In this document: piece after piece, positions 1-5,172 of the stretch
Layout: every line of letters begins with the position of its first letter
Position numbering within the stretch: the first letter of the stretch is position 1
Origin: Verrucomicrobiota bacterium
GTDB lineage: Bacteria > Chlamydiota > Chlamydiia > Chlamydiales > FEN-1388
Length of the DNA stretch: 8,311 bases
Direction: 5' to 3'
Assembly (NCBI GenBank): GCA_018239705.1
Contig: JAFEGS010000029.1
Span: forward strand, 1 to 8,311
Translations under genes and position numbers: made by a program
Notes under the pieces: generated by a model
Seen by the model: only the letters and a program-made list of their open reading frames with translations
What the model was told of the DNA's origin: nothing
Database searches by the model: none

Positions 1-1
1 G

Positions 2-148
2 CAAGATTCAAGTCCATCTAGGCGCAGACGTGGGCGGTCATATGGCAACATATTCGAAAAGGTTAATGGTAAACCTGTTATCGACACAAGAGGGTACATC
101 GGAAGAGGCCTGCCGATAACTAAAGAGCTCCTCACGATAAAGATATAG
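2..148 (+). CDS. 3' end of an unrecognised ORF (partial at window edge)
   Basis: An open frame enters from the left edge and stops with TAG at 146-148, giving 48 residues. It has a basic patch (SRRRRGRS) near its start, followed by GNIFEKVNGKPVIDTRGYIG. I do not recognise the family. The composition looks protein-like, but a second frame is also open from position 3 to the stop at 117-119, so the choice of frame is uncertain. The ORF converges on ATPase gene 1, and the space between them is filled by the inverted repeat at 147-200. It could be chance; the upstream sequence would decide. Confidence 0.2.
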   Translation, partial: QDSSPSRRRRGRSYGNIFEKVNGKPVIDTRGYIGRGLPITKELLTIKI

Positions 149-225
149 GGCTGATTAAAACGACCTGGGAAGAGGTCCGCTGATCGAAGGTGTCAGCCCT
201 CCACAGAAGCACTTAAGGACCCTCT
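147..225. terminator. Nested inverted repeats in a convergent intergenic space, possible terminator
   Basis: AGGGCTGA (147-154) pairs perfectly with TCAGCCCT (193-200), and GACCT/AGGTC (162-166/173-177) forms an inner hairpin. Two alternative pairings compete with these. One is GCTGA/TCAGC (179-183/193-197). The other is AGAGGTCC (171-178) with GGACCCTCT (217-225, one bulge), which is followed by six Ts up to position 230. On the plus strand this resembles a long-loop terminator. On the minus strand the 8-bp stem follows the ATPase 1 stop codon and leads into a T-rich stretch. Read as a bidirectional terminator for converging genes; this is not proven. Confidence 0.3.
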
Positions 226-228
226 TTT

Positions 229-1668
229 TTAACCATTCGAGTTAAACATCTGCCCAAAGTCAATGATATGTGAAAAAAAACCAGCCTCTTCTAAGTCTGC
301 TGTGACGCCATTGACGTGAATGAGTACCGGCCGCACAGAAAACCCCCGTGGAAGTACCATGCGTTTTATCTTCTCTTCCACTTCCTGGATTACTGAGGCG
401 CCAATTTCATTCTTAGAAAACTTGATTTCGCAAAGATAGAGAGTGTTAAATTTTGTCTGAATAAGAAGATCTATCTGGCAGCCATGCCGTGCCTTTGTCT
501 TGGTCTGAAAATAGGGATTGTCGTATTCGATCTCATTGAGATCAAGCCCAAGGAGGCGATAGAGAAGAGGTCTATTATTTAGAACAAGGTTTTCAAATTG
601 AAGCCCCATGATGGTATACCACTCAGGGGCAGTGATGGAGCCAGATTTACGGATAAGCTCTCTCTTTGGCTCTATATATCGAAGGTAAAATCGGAGGTAG
701 TTATCACAGAGACGGAAGCTACTTTGCTTTGTCGCTTTTTTGGTTTTAAGGTTCCAGGTGTAATCACGAGCAAGATAGCCTGTACTTACAAGCTCTTCTA
801 GATATTCAGAAATAGTACCACTCGGCGTTTGACCAAGGCCTTTAAAAATCTCCATCTCTGCTCTCGGCTGCAAAGCAACCTGCTCGATAATACTCCTGTA
901 GATTGCCTTTTTTCTGGAAAAAAGATCCGAAAATATGCGATCAAACTCGTTATACAAAAATCCTTCACGCCGAAACGCTAAACGCTGAATATTCTCCTCT
1001 GCAGATAGCTCTGGACGTATAAGCTCCAGATAGAGCGGCACGCCACCAGTAACTGAAAGCACCTTGAACTTCTCATAGGCAGATATTTGTTTTGCATATG
1101 TGCCCCAGAAAAGTGAACATTGCTGGAGCGGTAGCTCTTCAAGTGTCATATCGAGCGCGATGCGTCCAAAAAAGCCTGTACTGCTCAATATGTTCTTCTC
1201 AATCCAGCCGGCCATTGAGCCGCTTAAAATCATGATCAGTTGTGGATTTTTGCTTAATGCTGCATCCCAGGCAGTCTTGAGTTTCGGTAAAAATGTAGCA
1301 TCTTTAGATCCCATCCAGTTGATCTCATCAAAGACAACGAGCACCTGACCAGTCTTTGTATGTGCCGATAGATGGCCAAAAAGATCATCCCAGTCCCCTG
1401 CCTCTAAACCTCCAAGCCCTATTTGTTTCTCAAGCTGGTTGGCAAAATGCCTTCTTTGGTCCTCTGCTGTAATTTTCTCTTCAGGCGCTAAGCCTAAGAA
1501 ATAGATGGTTCGTAAAGCTTTAGAAAACTCCTCAATCAAACGCGACTTACCTATACGGCGTCTGCCTTTGATCACAAGAAGCGATGCGCTTCTTGCTGTA
1601 AGGTACTCACGCAAGATCCCTAGCTCACGCTGCCTACCAATAAATAGCCTTTCTGTGCCTTTTGCCAT
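229..1668 (-). CDS. AAA/STAND-type ATPase with C-terminal PD-(D/E)XK nuclease-like (DUF234) domain, paralogue 1
   Basis: The product is a 479-residue ATPase of the archaeal-type ATPase_2/DUF234 family. FIGRQREL lies at residues 9-16, Walker A GRRRIGKS at 35-42 and Walker B VLVVFDEI at 109-116 (D114, E115). A sensor-1-like strand (LIMILSGS) is at about 144-151 and a GGVP motif at 208-211. A winged-helix-like segment spans about 255-305. The C-terminal domain carries QID (D400) and CEIK (E414, K416), which fits a PD-(D/E)XK nuclease core, and then RPVLIHVNGV. An ATG at 1680 is also in frame, but GGAGG at 1674-1678 sits 5 nt before the ATG at 1668, so I chose 1668. Family knowledge predicts ATP-dependent DNA-associated activity; the true function is unknown. 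It appears intact. The dyad array lies just upstream. Confidence 0.85.
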   Translation of the reverse strand: MAKGTERLFIGRQRELGILREYLTARSASLLVIKGRRRIGKSRLIEEFSKALRTIYFLGLAPEEKITAEDQRRHFANQLEKQIGLGGLEAGDWDDLFGHLSAHTKTGQVLVVFDEINWMGSKDATFLPKLKTAWDAALSKNPQLIMILSGSMAGWIEKNILSSTGFFGRIALDMTLEELPLQQCSLFWGTYAKQISAYEKFKVLSVTGGVPLYLELIRPELSAEENIQRLAFRREGFLYNEFDRIFSDLFSRKKAIYRSIIEQVALQPRAEMEIFKGLGQTPSGTISEYLEELVSTGYLARDYTWNLKTKKATKQSSFRLCDNYLRFYLRYIEPKRELIRKSGSITAPEWYTIMGLQFENLVLNNRPLLYRLLGLDLNEIEYDNPYFQTKTKARHGCQIDLLIQTKFNTLYLCEIKFSKNEIGASVIQEVEEKIKRMVLPRGFSVRPVLIHVNGVTADLEEAGFFSHIIDFGQMFNSNG

Positions 1669-1673
1669 GGTAT

Positions 1674-1678
1674 CCTCC
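1674..1678 (-). promoter_or_regulatory. Ribosome binding site deciding the start of ATPase gene 1
   Basis: GGAGG on the minus strand lies between two in-frame ATGs (1680 and 1668), 5 nt before the second. It overlaps the codons that the longer reading would use, so the shorter product is favoured. Confidence 0.7.
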
Positions 1679-1693
1679 ATAAGATGACATCAT

Positions 1694-1699
1694 ATCATA
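1694..1699 (-). promoter_or_regulatory. Candidate -10 element for ATPase gene 1
   Basis: TATGAT reads on the minus strand, placing a transcription start near 1687 and giving a short leader that contains the GGAGG site. No convincing -35 is present at 16-18 bp. The half-site TTGCAGAA (1701-1708 on this strand) abuts the -10, so a protein bound to the array would cover the promoter. Confidence 0.35.
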
Positions 1700-1700
1700 T

Positions 1701-1792
1701 TTCTGCAATAAATTAAATTACATTATTTTGTTGCAGAATTTTTGACCTGAAAAATTCTGCAACAAAATATGAAAACCTATTCTGTTGCAGAA
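1701..1792. repeat. Four-half-site dyad array upstream of ATPase gene 1
   Basis: Four half-sites are present: TTCTGCAA (1701-1708), TTGCAGAA (1731-1738), TTCTGCAA (1755-1762) and TTGCAGAA (1785-1792). They form two 38-bp units (1701-1738 and 1755-1792) with a 54-bp period, symmetric about 1746.5. The inner pair extends to a perfect 20-bp inverted repeat (1724-1743 with 1750-1769) around a 6-nt loop, GACCTG. The middles of the two units have diverged while their ends match. DNA or RNA could fold either as one long central hairpin or as two side hairpins. The array begins 32 bp upstream of the chosen start codon. It is probably an operator or another protein-recognition site. Confidence 0.85.
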
Positions 1793-1934
1793 AACAGAGG
1801 CCAAGCAAGGCATCGTCGGCATTATCGCTGCTCTCGTTACTGGTAAAGATCCGTTTTATCGGATTGCATGTGTTTGCAAGAGGTCTATTAAAGCATATCA
1901 AAGAGCTCATAAAGGATTAGATTTTTACGGCTAA
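1785..1934 (+). other. Possible ORF remnant, unrecognised
   Basis: A plus-strand frame beginning at TTG 1785 and ending with TAA 1932-1934 encodes about 49 residues, including GIVGIIAALVTGKDPFYRIA and a basic tail (CKRSIKAYQRAHK). The residue pattern (hydrophobic run, then basic amphipathic segment) looks more like a true protein tail than random sequence. There is no good start codon or ribosome binding site, and its 5' end runs into the dyad array. It may be the C-terminal scrap of a gene cut off when the ATPase module arrived. An alternative 25-codon ORF at 1769-1846 also exists. Function unknown. Confidence 0.2.
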
Positions 1935-1955
1935 ACGGGATAAGATTGAAGCCCC

Positions 1956-1983
1956 TTGATCGTTCCTATGATCTTGTTATAAC
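1956..1983 (+). promoter_or_regulatory. Candidate promoter for the 2005-2385 ORF
   Basis: TTGATC (1956-1961) and TATAAC (1978-1983) are separated by 16 bp, matching sigma70-type elements at 4/6 and 5/6. The predicted start of transcription is near 1990, leaving a leader of about 15 nt without a Shine-Dalgarno sequence. Confidence 0.35.
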
Positions 1984-2004
1984 TATTTAAACTAGTATGT
2001 AAAA

Positions 2005-2385
2005 ATGAATAACACCTGTCCTGTACCTGTAGTACCAGTAATACCAGTATTACCTGGCCCTCTTTTTCCCGTGAACAGTGCGAACGAGCACAACCTACCG
2101 ACGCCGCAGGAAGTTCTTGCAGTTCGAATTCTGTTTACGGCTCTGGGCGTAAGCATGACAGCCGTGCTTGCGAGATGCACACTCAACGCCTATCGCATTC
2201 TTCGGGGAACGCATCTGATGAAGGTCCCTATGTGCATGTATGGGCCGATAGCTCATTGTAAACCTATAGAAAAACGAAGCACCTGTGAAAAAATTAGCAT
2301 GTGCGGGATTATGGTCTTCAGTGCCTGTTACACGGTAGTGACAGGAGCAGCAACAGCTTTTTTTCTGTACCAAACTCAAAGGTAG
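2005..2385 (+). CDS. Small putative membrane protein with Pro/Val-rich N-terminus, unrecognised
   Basis: This ORF encodes 126 residues. The N-terminus is a low-complexity Pro/Val stretch (PVPVVPVIPVLPG, about residues 6-18). It is followed by a hydrophobic segment at about 37-60 (VLAVRILFTALGVSMTAVLA), a central Cys- and Lys-containing loop, and a second hydrophobic segment at about 98-122 (IMVFSACYTVVTGAATAFFL). This suggests a two-pass membrane protein. I do not recognise a family. A candidate promoter lies just upstream, but there is no Shine-Dalgarno motif. The overlapping minus-strand ORF at 2095-2397 is Cys/His/Arg-rich and implausible by comparison. Short two-hairpin hydrophobic proteins can be inclusion-membrane or secreted effectors in chlamydia-like bacteria, but that is speculation. 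Confidence 0.45.
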   Translation: MNNTCPVPVVPVIPVLPGPLFPVNSANEHNLPTPQEVLAVRILFTALGVSMTAVLARCTLNAYRILRGTHLMKVPMCMYGPIAHCKPIEKRSTCEKISMCGIMVFSACYTVVTGAATAFFLYQTQR

Positions 2386-2406
2386 TAGGATATCCAATTC
2401 CAGGCC

Positions 2407-3837
2407 TCATGCATGCAGCAAATTCCCAAAAGAGATGATGTCTGAGAAATAGTCGAGATCCAGGACCTTTTCGTCTACTCCATTGACGTGGATGAGTACT
2501 GGCCGATAGGAAAATCCTCTAGGGATCTGGAGGGCTTTGATTTTTGAGGAGACTTCAGGCACAATATCTGCCTTTACCTCAGTTAGGAGAAATTTGATTT
2601 CGCATACGTAGAGGTTAGAGTACTTTGTTTGGATGAGATAGTCAATTTGGCAGCCATCTCGTTTTGACGATTTTGTTTGGAAAAAGGGGTTATCCCAGAC
2701 GATGTCCTGGGGGTGAATGTGGAGCAATTTCCAGATCAACTGGCGATTATTGAGAACCAAATTTTCGAATTGTAATCCCAGAATAGAAGACCAACCGGGT
2801 AAAGAGCCGATCGATTTATCCTCGAAGGCGTTATTTTCGATTTTTTGGGCATTAGGACGGATGTATTTGAGATAAAAACGGACGTAATTGTCTTTCAGTC
2901 GATAGTGACTTAGCTTGGAGGGCTTTTTACTTCCCATATGCCAGATATAGTCCCGTTGAATAAACCCTGCTTGGGCAAGTTCATCAAGATAGGCTGAAGT
3001 GGCACTGTTTAGCACGGTATCCAATTGATCACAAATATCTTTAGGCGATTTTGGACCATCGACGAGGATTTCTAAGGCACTTTTGTAAAAAGAGCTTTTT
3101 CGAATGAAAACATCGTGAAAGAGACGATCAAACTCGTGAAAAAGGTATCCTGATGGGGAGAAGCACAAATTTTTGACATTTTCTTCTGCGGAAAGCTGGG
3201 GACGGATTTCTTCCAGATATTTAGGAACCCCGCCTGTAATGCTGAGGATTTTGAGCTTTTCATAATCTGACAGCTTCTCTCTATGAGGCCCAAAAAATTG
3301 ATTTGATTCTTGAAGAGAGAGTTCTCCTAGCGTAAGGGTTGCAGATATCCGTCCTACAAAGCCTGTACTTTTCAGAATATGATGATCGATCCAGCTGGAG
3401 ATGGATCCGCACAAAATGAACATCAGGTGAGGATTGCGAGATAATTTTAAATCCCATAGATTTTTGATCTTGCCAAGAAAATCGTGATCTTTGGTCCCGA
3501 TCCAGGATATTTCATCAAAAACGATGAGAATTTTTCCTTCTTGTGTGAGGGTGCCTAGAAACGAAAAGAGATCTCCCCAGTCAGCAAACTGCATGCGAGG
3601 AAGTGAGAAGTTTTCACTGAGCTGACGCGAAAATTCATCTAATTGAGATTGGTTTGTTGACTGTTCGGTGGGAGGAAGTCCTGTGAACGTACATGTTTTA
3701 AATTCCTTGCCAAATTCTTGGATGAGGCGGCTTTTTCCAATCCTGCGCCGCCCTTTGATGACGACCAGGCTGGCCGATTTCTTTTGAGTCAGCCCTCTTA
3801 AGAGGCTCAGTTCTCGCTCACGTCCAATGAATTTCAT
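2407..3837 (-). CDS. AAA/STAND-type ATPase with C-terminal PD-(D/E)XK nuclease-like (DUF234) domain, paralogue 2
   Basis: This 476-residue paralogue of the other two ATPases appears intact. FIGRERELS starts at residue 3, Walker A GRRRIGKS is at 29-36, and Walker B is ILIVFDEISW. The GGVP motif follows (ITGGVPKYLE), then a winged-helix-like region ending AYLDELAQAGFIQRDYIW. The nuclease-like core has QID at D399 and CEIK at E413/K415, and the RPVLIHVNGV tail is conserved. The ATG at 3837 is the only Met near FIGR. The upstream sequence has no strong Shine-Dalgarno site, and the dyad array ends only 10 bp before the start, so a leaderless or very short leader mRNA is possible. The helix before the conserved YLDEL differs from the paralogues, which would fit a different DNA-binding specificity. 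Function unknown. Confidence 0.85.
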   Translation of the reverse strand: MKFIGRERELSLLRGLTQKKSASLVVIKGRRRIGKSRLIQEFGKEFKTCTFTGLPPTEQSTNQSQLDEFSRQLSENFSLPRMQFADWGDLFSFLGTLTQEGKILIVFDEISWIGTKDHDFLGKIKNLWDLKLSRNPHLMFILCGSISSWIDHHILKSTGFVGRISATLTLGELSLQESNQFFGPHREKLSDYEKLKILSITGGVPKYLEEIRPQLSAEENVKNLCFSPSGYLFHEFDRLFHDVFIRKSSFYKSALEILVDGPKSPKDICDQLDTVLNSATSAYLDELAQAGFIQRDYIWHMGSKKPSKLSHYRLKDNYVRFYLKYIRPNAQKIENNAFEDKSIGSLPGWSSILGLQFENLVLNNRQLIWKLLHIHPQDIVWDNPFFQTKSSKRDGCQIDYLIQTKYSNLYVCEIKFLLTEVKADIVPEVSSKIKALQIPRGFSYRPVLIHVNGVDEKVLDLDYFSDIISFGNLLHA

Positions 3838-3847
3838 GTCTAGCCCA

Positions 3848-3935
3848 TATCGATAGATTGTCTTTTTCCATTTTATAGATACAGTTTACCTTTTCAATTC
3901 GTATCTGTAAATAGCATTTTTCCAATTTATCGATA
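3848..3935. repeat. Four-half-site dyad array upstream of ATPase gene 2
   Basis: Two 34-bp units (3848-3881 and 3902-3935) have a 54-bp period and are symmetric about 3891.5. The half-sites are TATCGATA (3848), TATAGATA (3874), TATCTGTA (3902) and TATCGATA (3928). The outer two are perfect; the inner two carry substitutions. Both units share an internal TTTTTCCA followed by a T/A run ending in TTTAT, so whole units appear duplicated. The inner arms TTTATAGATAC/GTATCTGTAAA pair over 11 bp with one G-T. The layout is the same as at the other two ATPase genes, but the sequence is unrelated. Confidence 0.75.
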
Positions 3936-3964
3936 AGGCCGTTTGTCGTTGGCGAGGGTGCAAA

Positions 3965-4132
3965 TTATTTAGCGCAGCGAAAGCCATAAGTCCCATTTGC
4001 TGCCCCGGGATTGTTGCGGTGGCGCTTCGATGCCCTCAAGTCCTCTTTCAGGCTCTTCCAGCAGCCCTCTCTCAGCACGCGGTAGACCCCTTGCAGCGGC
4101 CCGCCCGGATTGTCAGGTTCCTGCGCTGACAC
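3965..4132 (-). pseudogene. C-terminal fragment of a SUMF1/formylglycine-generating-enzyme-like domain
   Basis: The minus strand from about 4132 to the TAA at 3965-3967 reads QEPDNPGGPLQGVYRVLREG, then CWKSL, a middle ASKRHRNNPG, and ends NGTYGFRCAK. This is the typical end of SUMF1/FGE-sulfatase domains: P-x-G-x-YRVLRGGSW, then R-x-R-x-xP and GFR(C/V)A. Only about 55 residues remain of a domain that is normally around 200 or more. The in-frame upstream codons (stop at the TAA just before TGCCAATTC) do not belong to the family. The stretch is visibly GC-rich compared with its neighbours, indicating a different origin. It is a non-functional remnant; chlamydial-type kinases and stand-alone FGE-like proteins both carry such domains, so the donor gene is unclear. 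Confidence 0.65.
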
Positions 4133-4325
4133 AACGTGAACGAAGAATTGGCATTAGAGCGGCATTTACATAGCTCCCAATACTTGCATTACAAACAGAT
4201 GGTTTTTGCGTCTGCTTTGCAGCAACTACGTCGCGCCCTTCCAGGTTTTGTATTATGGTGGCAGCAGACTGGACTACGTCTGGCTGCTGTCCTAGTGGTT
4301 GCACAGGTAACGATGGCTCATTCAT
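4113..4325 (-). pseudogene. Truncated ORF following the sycD-like gene, possible N-terminus of a type III secretion translocator
   Basis: This is a 70-residue ORF with ATG at 4325 and GAGG (4333-4336) 7 nt upstream. It starts 15 bp after the stop of the sycD-like gene on the same strand, so the two look like an operon. The polar, Gln/Ala-rich N-terminus (MNEPSLPVQPLGQQPDVVQ, then SAATIIQNLEG) resembles a secreted, chaperone-bound N-terminus in composition only. Chlamydial SycD/LcrH chaperones are commonly encoded next to CopB/CopD translocators, which is why I suggest that identity, but no family motif is visible. The reading frame collapses where the GC-rich SUMF1 fragment begins (about 4130), so the original gene appears cut by a rearrangement there. 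Confidence 0.4.
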
Positions 4326-4340
4326 AACTTAACCTCACAC

Positions 4341-4935
4341 TTACGTAGCAACAACTACTCGATATTTTTCAAGCTCTTCTCGCCACACCATTTTTTCTTT
4401 CTGTTCAAAACCTTGAATCAGTTGCTCAAGCTCTGTAAATTCAGTTTTTATTTTTTCTTTTTCCTTTAAAACGACATAACTTTTAATGAGATAGAGGCGA
4501 GAAAGAGGCTCCGATGGATTTAAAAATTTTGCCGCATTAAGGGTAGTGACGGCCTCTTCATGACGATCTATAGCCTGCAAAAACCAAGCCCGATCCAGTA
4601 GCTGGTAACGTGCGGAGCTAAAATCGTAAGTAGCCTGAAAAGATCACTTGCATTGTCATATTTTCCTTTGTTGACCAAACTATTTGCGAGATCATACATA
4701 TGCAGTAGCGTATCATCGGAAAACCCAAACATTTCTTGAAAGAGAATAGGACGTCCAGCGGCATCACTAGAAGTTGTTTCAATAAATTGGATAAAATGGT
4801 CTCCGCTCTGCTCGATCTCCTCTTTTATTTTTACAAACTCCTTCTGTTCGATGAGAGCGGGTAGGAGTCATCTTCAAGCATAGCTTCAACTTCTAACTCT
4901 ATCAGCTCCGACCACACGTTAGTTGGTAAAGGCAT
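4341..4935 (-). pseudogene. SycD/LcrH-type type III secretion chaperone (TPR), broken by two frameshifts
   Basis: Three consecutive minus-strand frames together make one protein of about 198 residues. The first begins at ATG 4935 (GAGGAG at 4941-4946, 5 nt upstream) and runs through MPLPTNVWSELIELEVEAML. The second contains the TPR core LLHMYDLANSLVNKGKYDNA followed by FRLLTILAP and YWIGLGF. The third runs from AIDRHEEAVTTLNAAKFLNP to the stop at 4341. The order helix pair, GKY-x-A-x-x-xF, L-x-P, YW-GLG, then A-x-x-LNP matches SycD/LcrH class II chaperones, which bind hydrophobic translocators. Each frameshift equals one missing base in a homopolymer: near GGG 4859-4861 and in AAAAA 4579-4583 (plus strand). 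It is either a decaying gene or contains sequencing errors. Confidence 0.65.
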
Positions 4936-5047
4936 ATGCTCTCCTCAGCGACGTTATATAACTTAATTATGCAATGACGATCCTTACTAGTCAAATAAAT
5001 AATTTAATAGATAGGTCTCTTGTTGACACGTGTAACTACCAAAATTT

Positions 5048-5135
5048 ATCCCCAAAAGTGGATTTTTCTGATTTGGGGATAGAAAATGTGGGTTCATTTT
5101 CTATCCCCAAATTCGATTTTTCTTGATTTGGGGAT
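5048..5135. repeat. Four-half-site dyad array upstream of ATPase gene 3
   Basis: Half-sites are ATCCCCAAA (5048-5056), TTTGGGGAT (5072-5080), ATCCCCAAA (5103-5111) and TTTGGGGAT (5127-5135), all perfect. They make two 33-bp units with a 55-bp period, symmetric about 5091.5. Both units share an internal GATTTTTCT followed by GATTTGGGGAT. The 22-bp spacer is itself palindromic, so the inner pair extends to an 18-bp perfect inverted repeat (5071-5088 with 5095-5112) around a 6-nt loop, TGGGTT. This is the cleanest of the three arrays. Confidence 0.9.
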
Positions 5136-5151
5136 GTTTTTTTGCTATTAT
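5123..5151 (+). promoter_or_regulatory. Candidate promoter for ATPase gene 3, overlapped by the dyad array
   Basis: TTGATT (5123-5128) and TATTAT (5146-5151) are spaced 17 bp apart, matching sigma70 elements at 4/6 and 5/6. Transcription would begin near 5158. The half-site TTTGGGGAT (5127-5135) lies between the two hexamers, a classical repressor position. A second TTGACA at 5023-5028 lies upstream of the array but lacks a good -10. Confidence 0.5.
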
Positions 5152-5159
5152 TGAGGAAT

Positions 5160-5166
5160 GGAGGGA
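5160..5166 (+). promoter_or_regulatory. Ribosome binding site deciding the start of ATPase gene 3
   Basis: GGAGGGA lies 6 nt before the ATG at 5173. An in-frame ATG at 5158 has no Shine-Dalgarno sequence and coincides with the predicted transcription start, so 5173 is preferred. Confidence 0.7.
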
Positions 5167-5172
5167 CACGCT

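Noticed and set aside
1769..1846. 25-codon plus-strand ORF starting inside the array
   Set aside because: It is short, Arg/His/Tyr-rich and lies within the repeat; no evidence for translation.
1713..1910. Minus-strand 65-codon ORF across the array
   Set aside because: It reads through the perfect inverted repeat, so its end is dictated by the repeat; no family resemblance.
2095..2397. Minus-strand 100-codon ORF
   Set aside because: It is rich in Cys, His and Arg, is antisense to the more protein-like 2005-2385 frame, and has no ribosome binding site.
4136..4327. Plus-strand 63-codon ORF opposite the truncated operon gene
   Set aside because: It is antisense to a frame with a good ribosome binding site and operon spacing; no motifs.
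1701..5135. The upstream arrays as CRISPR arrays
   Set aside because: Each has only two units, the units are internally palindromic, and there are no further spacers or cas genes.
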